In this document: piece after piece, positions 31,775-38,059 of the stretch | How the letters are laid out: the number at the start of each line of letters is the position of its first letter | Position numbering within the stretch: position 1 is the stretch's first letter | Assembly: GCF_028292965.1 (NCBI RefSeq) | Contig: NZ_JAQGLG010000037.1 | Span: forward strand, 1-38,059 | Reading direction: 5' to 3' | DNA: 38,059 nt | From: Sphingomonas bacterium | GTDB lineage: Bacteria; Pseudomonadota; Alphaproteobacteria; Sphingomonadales; Sphingomonadaceae | Made by a program: the position numbers and the translations under genes | The notes under the pieces: generated by a model | Databases searched by the model: none | Told to the model about the DNA's origin: nothing | Seen by the model: the letters and a program-made list of their open reading frames with translations, nothing else

Positions 31775-31799
31775 GGAACGATGCGATACTCGGTGCATT
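31775..31799 (+). promoter_or_regulatory. EcfG-like promoter before the small lipoprotein gene
   Basis: GGAAC (31775-31779), 16 bp, then CATT (31796-31799), one base from CGTT. It lies 42 bp upstream of the lipoprotein ATG, the right distance for a normal leader. Confidence 0.45.
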
Positions 31800-31841
31800 G
31801 GTCGCTGGCAGGTACGACGCCGGCAACTTCAGGAGATCATC

Positions 31842-31967
31842 ATGCGCACGTTCATGGGCATTGCCGCCATCGCCGCCGCGCTGCTGGTCAGCGCTTGCGA
31901 TACGACCGGCACGGATCGCGGTCCCAATTCCGCCGGCCACCACCGGGCGAGGACGACCGATCGGTAA
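31842..31967 (+). CDS. small lipoprotein of the stress locus
   Basis: A 41-residue protein with a signal peptide and lipobox (MRTFMGIAAIAAALLVSAC; Cys19 would be lipidated). A 22-residue hydrophilic tail follows (DTTGTDRGPNSAGHHRARTT). Position +2 is Asp, the classic inner-membrane retention signal in E. coli. The ribosome binding site AGGAG is 6 nt upstream. The size recalls entericidin-type stress lipoproteins, but the mature sequence does not match that family, so the function is unknown. Upstream sits an EcfG-like promoter, suggesting stress induction. Confidence 0.7.
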   Translation: MRTFMGIAAIAAALLVSACDTTGTDRGPNSAGHHRARTTDR

Positions 31968-32026
31968 AAGCAAATGACCGGGGTCACCAGCCTGCACTCA
32001 ACTATCCTGCCGGCGAAAAGGAAAGC

Positions 32027-32806
32027 CTAGGCCCCCTCGGCCTCAGCCTGCGTTTCCTTCGCCCGCTTTCGCTCCGTGAACCAGATCGCGATCAGCGAGA
32101 GCTCGTAAAGCGCGACCAAAGGCACGGCGAGCATGATCATCGACCCGGCATCGGGCGGCGCCAGCACCAGCGCGATCGCGAAGCAGCCGATGATGGCGTA
32201 GCGCCGCGCGCCGACCAGTTGTTTGCGCGTGACGATGCCGGCGCGTTCCAGCAGCATCAGCAGCACCGGCAACAGAAAGGCGATGCCGAAGCCGAACAGG
32301 AACTGCATGGTGAAGGAGAGGTAGTTGTCGACCGAGGGCAATGCCTCGCGCTCCACGCCGCCAACCATGCCCTGATAACCGAGCAGGAAATGCAGCGCTG
32401 CGGGAATGGCCATGAAATAGGCCAGCGACGCGCCCGCCGCAAACAGTAGCGGCGTGGCGAGCAGGAACGGCAGCAGCGCCTTCTTCTCCTTGCGGTACAG
32501 GCCTGGCGCAACGAATTGCCACAGCTGGTTGGCGATCACCGGAAAGGCGATCATCATGCCGGCGAAAAACGCCACCTTGAGCTGGACGAAGAACGCCTCG
32601 AACAGCTGGGTATAGATCAGCTTGCTCTGCCCGGCCTTGACCAGCGGGCGGACGAGAATGCCGAAGATCGGTTCGGCGAAATACAGGCAGACGCAGAAGG
32701 CGGCGACCAGCGCGAGCAGGCTGAACAGCAGGCGGCGGCGCAGCTCGATCAGATGATCGAGCAACGGCGCACGGCTGTCCTCCAGTTCATCGACAGGTGC
32801 GTTCAC
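32027..32806 (-). CDS. tatC: twin-arginine translocase subunit TatC
   Basis: A 259-residue six-helix membrane protein that recognises twin-arginine signal peptides. APLLDHLIELRRRLLFSLLA is the conserved N-terminal signal-binding segment (L-x-E-L-R-x-R), and FEAFFVQLKVAFFAGMMIAF, FPVIANQLWQFVAPGLYRKE and the later helices match TatC. The tail is charged (RKRAKETQAEAEGA). The start overlaps the tatB stop by 4 nt (ATGA). It is the last gene of the argS-tat run; no clear terminator is seen in the 59 bp before the lipoprotein gene stop. Confidence 0.96.
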   Translation of the reverse strand: MNAPVDELEDSRAPLLDHLIELRRRLLFSLLALVAAFCVCLYFAEPIFGILVRPLVKAGQSKLIYTQLFEAFFVQLKVAFFAGMMIAFPVIANQLWQFVAPGLYRKEKKALLPFLLATPLLFAAGASLAYFMAIPAALHFLLGYQGMVGGVEREALPSVDNYLSFTMQFLFGFGIAFLLPVLLMLLERAGIVTRKQLVGARRYAIIGCFAIALVLAPPDAGSMIMLAVPLVALYELSLIAIWFTERKRAKETQAEAEGA

Positions 32807-33276
32807 AACAAGGTCCCGGAATCTTCCGTGGATGTCTTCTTCGCAGGTGCCTTGCGCGCGCGGGGCTTCTTCGCCGCCGGCTCTTCCACCTGCGCCGGTG
32901 CTGGCGGTGCCACCGCAACGCCATTGTCATCGACTTCCGGCACGATCACCGGCGGCTCGACCGTCACGACCGGCGGCGCTTCGCCATCGATGTAGGGCCA
33001 ACTATGCACCTGCTGATCGATCGACAGCATCGCAGGAGTCGGCGGATGGTCGCGCATGATGCGCTCATTCTCCTCCGCCCATTTCTTTTCCATCTCGTTC
33101 AGTTCGGATTCGCGGATGATGTTGTCGAAGCCGGACCGGAACTGGCGCGCGGCACCACGCGCGCGACCCACCCAATAACCCGCGACGCGCATCGCCTTGG
33201 GCAGGTCCTTGGGCGGAATGACGATGATCGCCACCGCGCCGAGCAGCAGCAATTCGGTAGGTGCAATGTCGAACAT
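32803..33276 (-). CDS. tatB: Sec-independent translocase protein TatB
   Basis: A 157-residue protein with one N-terminal membrane helix (MFDIAPTELLLLGAVAIIVI) followed by PPKDLPKAMRVAGYWVGRAR, the amphipathic helix that pairs with TatC at the receptor site. The second half is Pro/Val-rich and then Lys/Ala-rich (AAKKPRARKAPAKKTSTED), a common alphaproteobacterial TatB tail. It follows tatA by 26 bp and overlaps tatC. Confidence 0.94.
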   Translation of the reverse strand: MFDIAPTELLLLGAVAIIVIPPKDLPKAMRVAGYWVGRARGAARQFRSGFDNIIRESELNEMEKKWAEENERIMRDHPPTPAMLSIDQQVHSWPYIDGEAPPVVTVEPPVIVPEVDDNGVAVAPPAPAQVEEPAAKKPRARKAPAKKTSTEDSGTLL

Positions 33277-33302
33277 CTAACGCTCGTTCAAAAGGTTAAG
33301 CG

Positions 33303-33536
33303 TCAAATCTCGCCGTCGCGTACGCGATTGCCGTCGCGGTCGAGCACCGGGTCGGCGGGCTTGGCATCGATACGGGTGGGCGCACGCGGGGCCTCGTCTT
33401 CCTCGGCCATGCCCTTCTTGAACTGCTTGATGCCCTTGGCCACGTCGCCCATCATGTTCGAGAAGCGGCCGCCCCCGAGCACGAGGATCGCGATACCACC
33501 GAACACCAGCCAGTGGACCAGGCTGAAACTACCCAT
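33303..33536 (-). CDS. tatA: Sec-independent translocase protein TatA
   Basis: A 77-residue protein: membrane helix MGSFSLVHWLVFGGIAILVL, then GGGRFSNMMGDVAKGIKQFK-KGM, the typical TatA amphipathic helix with its F-x-x-x-x-x-D-x-x-K-G-I-K-x-F-K-K pattern. The charged tail ends RDGNRVRDGEI. It oligomerises to form the translocation path. The ATG at 33536 has AGGAG 8 nt upstream; the preceding GTG is less likely. Confidence 0.95.
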   Translation of the reverse strand: MGSFSLVHWLVFGGIAILVLGGGRFSNMMGDVAKGIKQFKKGMAEEDEAPRAPTRIDAKPADPVLDRDGNRVRDGEI

Positions 33537-33563
33537 CACTCAATCTCCTAGGATCGGCCTTAT

Positions 33564-34166
33564 CTAGGCCTCTTCGTCGTCATTTTCTACCTCGACGTCA
33601 TCGTCGTCGGACATTCCGGCATGTTCCATCGCGAGATCGATCGGATCGAGCAGCCCGGCAGCGCGCAGATCGTCGATTCCGGGCAGGTCGCGCCGGCTGG
33701 CCAAGCCGAAATGAATCAGGAATTCCGGCGTCGTGGCATAGAGAAGCGGCCGCCCCGGCACCTCGCGCCGCCCGGCCGGCCGGATCCAGCCAGCCTCCAT
33801 CAACACGTCGAGCGTGCCCTTGGAGATCTGCACCCCGCGGATCGCCTCGATCTCGGCGCGCGTCGCCGGCTCGTGATAAGCGATGATCGCCAGCGTCTCG
33901 ATGCCGGCGCGGCTCAGCTTGCGCGGTTCCTCGCGGTCGCGGCGCAGCAGATGCGCCATGTCGGCGGCGGTCTGGAACTGCCAGCGATCGCCGCGCCGCA
34001 CCAGTTCGATGCCGCGCCCGGCATAATCGGCGACCAGTTCTTCGAGCACGTCGCGCACCCCCGTCGCGCCGTTGAGCTGGGCGACGATCATCTCGACCGT
34101 CATCGGTTCGGTCGCCGCGAACAGCACCGCCTCGATCGCACGGGTCATTTCGTCGGCGCGCTTCAC
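33564..34166 (-). CDS. scpB: segregation and condensation protein ScpB
   Basis: A 200-residue winged-helix kleisin-interacting element of the SMC-ScpAB condensin. TRAIEAVLFAATEPMTVEMI is the N-terminal winged helix, KLSRAGIETLAIIAYHEPAT and RAEIEAIRGVQISKGTLDVL with RPLLYATTPEFLIHFGL are the conserved second winged-helix signature. The C-terminal tail is very acidic (MSDDDDVEVENDDEEA). The GTG start at 34166 overlaps the scpA stop as GTGA; an ATG at 34148 is the alternative. tatA follows after 27 bp. Confidence 0.94.
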   Translation of the reverse strand: MKRADEMTRAIEAVLFAATEPMTVEMIVAQLNGATGVRDVLEELVADYAGRGIELVRRGDRWQFQTAADMAHLLRRDREEPRKLSRAGIETLAIIAYHEPATRAEIEAIRGVQISKGTLDVLMEAGWIRPAGRREVPGRPLLYATTPEFLIHFGLASRRDLPGIDDLRAAGLLDPIDLAMEHAGMSDDDDVEVENDDEEA

Positions 34167-34903
34167 GCCGCCGCCTCCGGCGCCTTGAGGTAGAGCGGGG
34201 CGAAGGGCGATTTCTGCTGCATCACCAGCCTGCCCTGGCGTGCCAGTTCGAGCGCGGCGACGAAGCTCGATGCCAACGCCGACTTGCGGAACACGCCGAC
34301 CGCGCCCTCGGGCAGGAAATTCTCGATCGCGCTCCATTCGATCGTCGTACCGACCAGCCGCGACACGCGTTGCAGCGCCTCGTCCAGCGTCATCACCGCG
34401 CGGTGCGCGACAACGTGCATCACCGGCCGATTGCGCGCGCTGATCCGACCATAAGCGGCGATCAGGTCATAAATTTCAGCCTGCCACAGCGCCTTCCGCA
34501 CGGTGCGCAACCCCTCGGGCGCGCCACGCCGAAAAACGTCGCGACCAAGCCGGTCGCGCGCCATCAACCGCGCACCGGATTCGCGCATCGCATTGAGCCG
34601 CTCGAGCCGCAATTGCAGGCGCAGCGCCAGCTCCTCGGGGCTCGGCTCGATCTCCGGGTCGCGCGGCAGCAACAGGCCGGATTTGAGATAGGCCAGCCAA
34701 GCCGCCATCACGAGATAATCGGCGGCAAGCTCCAGCCGCAATGTCTTGGCCTCGTCGATGAAGACGAGATATTGGTCGACCAGCGCGAGGATCGAGATCT
34801 GCTTGAGATCCACCTTCTGGTTGCGGGCAAGCGCGAGCAACAGGTCGAGCGGGCCCTCCCAATTTTCGAGATCCAGCGTCAGGGTTTCGGATTCTTCGTC
34901 CAT
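34163..34903 (-). CDS. scpA: segregation and condensation protein ScpA (kleisin)
   Basis: A 246-residue kleisin. LTLDLENWEGPLDLLLALAR, NQKVDLKQISILALVDQYLV and LAADYLVMAAWLAYLKSGLL are the canonical ScpA N-terminal helices that contact the SMC neck; the C-terminal winged helix (AVGVFRKSALASSFVAALEL, ARQGRLVMQQKSPFAPLYLK) binds the SMC cap. The start ATG at 34903 is chosen because the longer ORF would intrude into nagZ. It is coupled to scpB. The smc gene is not in the window. Confidence 0.94.
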   Translation of the reverse strand: MDEESETLTLDLENWEGPLDLLLALARNQKVDLKQISILALVDQYLVFIDEAKTLRLELAADYLVMAAWLAYLKSGLLLPRDPEIEPSPEELALRLQLRLERLNAMRESGARLMARDRLGRDVFRRGAPEGLRTVRKALWQAEIYDLIAAYGRISARNRPVMHVVAHRAVMTLDEALQRVSRLVGTTIEWSAIENFLPEGAVGVFRKSALASSFVAALELARQGRLVMQQKSPFAPLYLKAPEAAA

Positions 34904-34943
34904 CGCAGCCGATGCTACACGATCCGTCCGGTCGTGCGATACA

Positions 34944-35951
34944 TCATGCAACGGCGAGCAATGCGTCACGCTTGGCGATCAACTCGGCCATATCGCCTTG
35001 CGGCACCGCGCCGGCGATCATCGCCATCGCCCGGTCGAGCCGCGCGCGCGACACGTCGGAGATATCACCGAGCCGCGCGATGATGTCCTGCATCTCGTCC
35101 ATCCGGCCCCAGCAATCGAGCACCACATCGCATCCCGCGGCGATCGCACCCGCCGCCTTGTCGCCGGCAGTGCCGCTCAGCGCCTTCATGTCGATATCGT
35201 CGGTCATCAACAGCCCGTCGAAACCGATCTGCCCGCGGATAACCTGTTCGATGACGATCGGCGACAGCGTCGCAGGGCGTTCCGGATCCCAGGCGTTGAA
35301 CACGATATGCGAGGTCATGCCCATCGGCGCATCCTTCAGCGCGCGGAACGGGTGGACATCGATCTCCAGTTCCTCGGCCGACGCGGTGACGGTGGGCAGA
35401 TGATAATGCGTGTCGACCTGCGCGCGGCCATGCCCCGGCATGTGCTTGACCACCCCGACCACCCCAGCCCGTTTCAGGCCATCGAGCATGGCCCGGCCCA
35501 TCGCCGCGATGCGCATCGGCTCCGAGCCCAGCGCGCGGATGCTGATCGCCTCGGTGGTGTCGGCCTGCACCACGTCAAGCAGCGGCAGGGCGTCGACGGT
35601 GATGCCGACCTCGGCCAGCATCAGACCGATCGCCTGGGCATTGGCACGCGCCGCCTCGATCGCCGAGATCGGCGCCTTGTCGTAGAGCGCGTCGAACGCC
35701 GGGCCGGCGGGGAATTCGGGCCATTCGGGCGCCCTCATGCGCGCCACGCGCCCGCCCTCCTGATCGATCAGGATCGGCAGATCGTCGCGGCCCGACAGCG
35801 AACGCAGATCGTCGGTCAGCGCGCGCATCTGCGCACGGTTCGCGACGTTGCGAGCGAAGAAAATGTAACCGAGCGGATCGGCCTCGGCGAAAAAGGCGCG
35901 CTCATCAGCGGTCAGTTCGAGGCCGCTCACGCCGAAGATGACGGGTTTCAT
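34944..35951 (-). CDS. nagZ: beta-N-acetylhexosaminidase NagZ (GH3)
   Basis: A 335-residue cytoplasmic GH3 enzyme that removes N-acetylglucosamine from anhydro-muropeptides in cell-wall recycling. LPILIDQEGGRVARM, the signature VVKHMPGHGRAQVDTHYHLP with the catalytic His loop, and FDGLLMTDDIDMKALSG with the nucleophile Asp are all present. Length is normal. In this product-linked pathway NagZ can affect beta-lactamase induction via AmpR in species that have it; no ampR or ampC is in the window. It is followed by scpA after 40 bp and preceded by the SPOR protein gene after 79 bp. Confidence 0.95.
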   Translation of the reverse strand: MKPVIFGVSGLELTADERAFFAEADPLGYIFFARNVANRAQMRALTDDLRSLSGRDDLPILIDQEGGRVARMRAPEWPEFPAGPAFDALYDKAPISAIEAARANAQAIGLMLAEVGITVDALPLLDVVQADTTEAISIRALGSEPMRIAAMGRAMLDGLKRAGVVGVVKHMPGHGRAQVDTHYHLPTVTASAEELEIDVHPFRALKDAPMGMTSHIVFNAWDPERPATLSPIVIEQVIRGQIGFDGLLMTDDIDMKALSGTAGDKAAGAIAAGCDVVLDCWGRMDEMQDIIARLGDISDVSRARLDRAMAMIAGAVPQGDMAELIAKRDALLAVA

Positions 35952-36030
35952 GGTACCGGGCTAATCGATCGGATGGAATTGAGCCAGACCGGCACGGACA
36001 ATTTCGCCCGTGCCGTCATGACATCAGCAA

Positions 36031-36759
36031 TCAATCGCGCGCGACGAAGCAATCCTCGCCGGCGACCTTGAGCTTGCCGCACAGCTCGCCGGCCTGACTC
36101 GCGCTGCCGGCGTTGACGCGCAGGCGATAGACCGTGCGACCATTGACCTCGGCCTTCTGCACCGACTTGCCGAGCGAGGCGATATAGCCGAAACGCTTCG
36201 AGGTCTTGGCCCAGGCCGCATTGGCCTCGGCCTCGCTCGGGAACGACCCGAGCTGGATCAGCGCGGTCGCCGCGCCGCCACCGGCTGTCGGCGCGGCCTT
36301 GGCCGGCGTCGCGCCAAGCTTCCCGCCCGAGGCCGGGATCGGCGCCACGGTCTTGGCCGCGCCGCCCGAGGCCGGTGCCTGCGGCGCGACCTTGGTCCCG
36401 GCAACCGGCGCCTCGGGTACCGCCCCGAGATTGATCGACGCATTACCCGTGCCCGAGCCGTCGCTGGTGGCGATCGCGGTGTCGCCCTCACCGGTGACGT
36501 TCATGCCGCCGGGATCATCGGGCTTGACCTTGTAGTCGCCCTCCTGCGCCGCGATCAGCGCACCATTGCCGTCGGTCACCTGATGCTTCTTGAACCAGTA
36601 GAAACCGAAGATCGCCGCCGCGATGATCGCCAGACCGATCACGACGAGCAGGATCACGCGGCCGATCGACGGGCCATCGCTATATTCCTCGTCGACCGTT
36701 TCCAGCCATGGAAGCCGGTCCTCGTCGCGCACTTCATAATCGTCGCCAGAGGAAGCCAT
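36031..36759 (-). CDS. SPOR domain-containing membrane protein
   Basis: A 242-residue bitopic protein. A cytoplasmic segment (about residues 1-30, acidic) precedes one membrane helix (IGRVILLVVIGLAIIAAAIF). A Pro/Ala/Gly-rich periplasmic linker (residues ~55-165) follows, then a C-terminal SPOR domain (TALIQLGSFPSEAEANAAWA ... VNGRTVYRLRVNAGSASQAG), which binds glycan strands lacking stem peptides at the division septum. Two Cys occur in the SPOR domain (LCGKLKVAGEDCF). The ATG overlaps the argS stop by one base (TGATG), so translation is coupled. The pairing of argS with a SPOR gene is conserved in sphingomonads and related groups. Confidence 0.92.
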   Translation of the reverse strand: MASSGDDYEVRDEDRLPWLETVDEEYSDGPSIGRVILLVVIGLAIIAAAIFGFYWFKKHQVTDGNGALIAAQEGDYKVKPDDPGGMNVTGEGDTAIATSDGSGTGNASINLGAVPEAPVAGTKVAPQAPASGGAAKTVAPIPASGGKLGATPAKAAPTAGGGAATALIQLGSFPSEAEANAAWAKTSKRFGYIASLGKSVQKAEVNGRTVYRLRVNAGSASQAGELCGKLKVAGEDCFVARD

Positions 36760-38059
36760 CAATTCATCTCCTCGACCGCCTGCACACCCATGATGGCGAG
36801 GCCGTTGCGGACAATCTGCCCTATAGCGTCCGCGAGGAAAAGGCGCGCGCATGTAATCACGGCGTCGCTCTCGATCACGAAGCGCCGTTCGGGCTGATCG
36901 TTGCCAAGGTTATACAAGCCGTGAAATTCCGCCGCCAAGTCATTTAGATAGAATGCAATGCGATGCGGCTCACGGGCCGTCGCGGCGGTCTCGACAATGC
37001 GCGGAAATTGCGCCGCGAGCTTCACCAGGTCCAGTTCGCGGGTATCAAGTTGGGACAGGTCGACCGTCGAGCAGGTGATGCCAGCCTCCGCAGCCTTACG
37101 CTGCAGCGCCTTGATCCGAGCATGGGCGTATTGTACGTAAAAGACCGGGTTATCGCGCGAAAACTCGACCACCTTGGCGAAGTCGAAGTCCATCTGCGCA
37201 TCCGCCTTGCGGGTCAGCATGGTGAAACGCACGACATCCTTGCCGACTTCATTCACGACATCAGCAAGCGTGACGAAGTTACCGGAACGCTTGGACATCT
37301 TGACCGGCTCACCCGCCCTGAGCAGCCGCACCATCTGGACCAGCTTGACGTCGAACCGCGTCTTGCCGCCGGTCAGCGCCTGCACCGCCGCGACGATCCG
37401 CTTGACCGTGCCGGCATGGTCGGCGCCCCAGATATCGATCAGCGCATCGGCGCTCTGCGCCTTCTGCCAATGATAGGCCAGGTCGGCGCCGAAATAGGTC
37501 CATTGCCCGTTCGACTTCCTGATCGGCCGATCCTGATCGTCGCCGAATTGCGACGAACGGAACAGCGGCAGCACCACCGGCTCCCAATCCTCGGGTGTCT
37601 CGCCCTTGGGCGCTTCGAGCATGCCGTCATAGATCAGGCCGCGCGAGCGCAGCTCCTTCTCGGCCGCCTCGGGCTTGCCCGCCGCCTGCAGTTCGGCTTC
37701 CGACGAGAACAGGTCATGATGGATGCCGAGCAGCGCGAGATCGGCCTTGATCAGCACCAGCATCGCCGCGACCGACGCCTTGCGGAACAGCACCAGCCAC
37801 TCGCTCTCCGGCGCGGCGGCGTAGCGATCACCGAACTCCTGTGCCAGCGCCTGGCCGACGGGAATGAGATAGTCGCCCGGATAGAGCCCTTCGGGGATCT
37901 CGCCGACATCCTGGCCGAGCGCCTCGCGATACCGCAGATGCGCGGAGCGGGCGAGCGTATCGACCTGACCGCCGGCATCGTTGACATAATATTCGCGGAT
38001 CACCCGATGGCCCGCATATTCGAGCAGGCTGGCGAGCGCGTCGCCGACCACGGCGCCGC
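36759..38059 (-). CDS. argS: arginyl-tRNA synthetase (5' end cut by window edge)
   Basis: At least 433 codons of a class Ia synthetase. VVGDALASLLEYAGHRVIRE followed by YYVNDAGGQVD is the region just after the HIGH signature, which lies outside the window. DLAYHWQKAQSADALIDIWG ADH continues the catalytic domain, VKMSKRSGNFVTLADVVNEV supplies the KMSKS-like loop (KMSKR), and FYVQYAHARIKALQRKAAEA is the anticodon-binding helical domain. The protein ends VQAVEEMN. KMSKR with R replacing the last Ser is common in ArgRS enzymes. The gene begins the reverse-strand run through tatC. Confidence 0.96.
   Translation of the reverse strand, partial: GAVVGDALASLLEYAGHRVIREYYVNDAGGQVDTLARSAHLRYREALGQDVGEIPEGLYPGDYLIPVGQALAQEFGDRYAAAPESEWLVLFRKASVAAMLVLIKADLALLGIHHDLFSSEAELQAAGKPEAAEKELRSRGLIYDGMLEAPKGETPEDWEPVVLPLFRSSQFGDDQDRPIRKSNGQWTYFGADLAYHWQKAQSADALIDIWGADHAGTVKRIVAAVQALTGGKTRFDVKLVQMVRLLRAGEPVKMSKRSGNFVTLADVVNEVGKDVVRFTMLTRKADAQMDFDFAKVVEFSRDNPVFYVQYAHARIKALQRKAAEAGITCSTVDLSQLDTRELDLVKLAAQFPRIVETAATAREPHRIAFYLNDLAAEFHGLYNLGNDQPERRFVIESDAVITCARLFLADAIGQIVRNGLAIMGVQAVEEMN

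Noticed and set aside
35991..36014. Hairpin GGCACGG/CCGTGCC between the SPOR gene and nagZ as a terminator
   Set aside because: The 7-bp stem has no T-tract on the reverse strand, and the genes around it look like one operon.

Overview
The window is a high-GC alphaproteobacterial chromosome segment. It most likely comes from Sphingomonas or a close sphingomonad. The main reasons are a serine palmitoyltransferase with the length (420 aa) and active-site numbering (H159, D231, H234, K265, R378, R390) known for the soluble Sphingomonas paucimobilis enzyme, a linked set of sphingolipid genes, a PhyR/NepR/EcfG general stress response locus, and a typical TonB-dependent receptor. Almost everything is chromosomal core; the only mobile-element trace is an IS630-type scrap at the left edge. 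Function calls rest on reading motifs by eye; no database search was possible.

Layout. 1-480: IS630 remnant abutting what looks like the tail of a broken MFS efflux gene, then tRNA-Ser(CGA). 632-4110: hspQ, a small membrane ORF, and a TonB receptor with its terminator. 4276-8815: rplU-rpmA (with a structured palindromic element between them), a GNAT acetyltransferase, a 29-bp inverted repeat, a TetR regulator, obgE and proB. 8812-19426: the sphingolipid region, with a CerR-type reductase, a standalone PycTM-like membrane protein on the opposite strand, acyl carrier protein, spt, a hybrid histidine kinase, lptF-lptG, a desaturase/hydroxylase-like membrane enzyme with an ACP-like membrane-anchored partner, a GNAT-fold protein of the bacterial ceramide synthase type, and a DgkA-type lipid kinase. 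19535-24811: two tandem small secreted paralogues, an outer-membrane protein, xth, an A-type Fe-S carrier, an M23 endopeptidase, a DUF455 ferritin-like protein (probable CTG start) and a peroxiredoxin. 24798-27521: glnE. 27566-31967: the general stress response locus. 32027-38059: one long reverse-strand run argS (cut by the window edge) - SPOR protein - nagZ - scpA - scpB - tatA - tatB - tatC.

How the parts work together. The sphingolipid region carries candidates for nearly a full route: ACP-delivered acyl chain, SPT condensation with serine, N-acylation, keto reduction, a possible chain modification, and LptF/LptG, which in an organism that uses glycosphingolipid in place of LPS could serve outer-membrane lipid export. 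The stress locus encodes the sigma factor (EcfG), its anti-sigma (NepR), a second NepR-like peptide, the anti-anti-sigma response regulator (PhyR), and a kinase-like protein with a degenerate ATPase half that resembles the PhyR-antagonist PhyP.

The most interesting unannotated signal is at 31597-31735. A consensus EcfG promoter (GGAAC, 16 bp, CGTT) is followed at once by two perfect-stem hairpins with runs of C in their loops. This is the architecture of a stress-induced, C-rich-loop small RNA comparable to Caulobacter GsrN. Two to three further promoters with the same 16-bp spacing lie in the locus.
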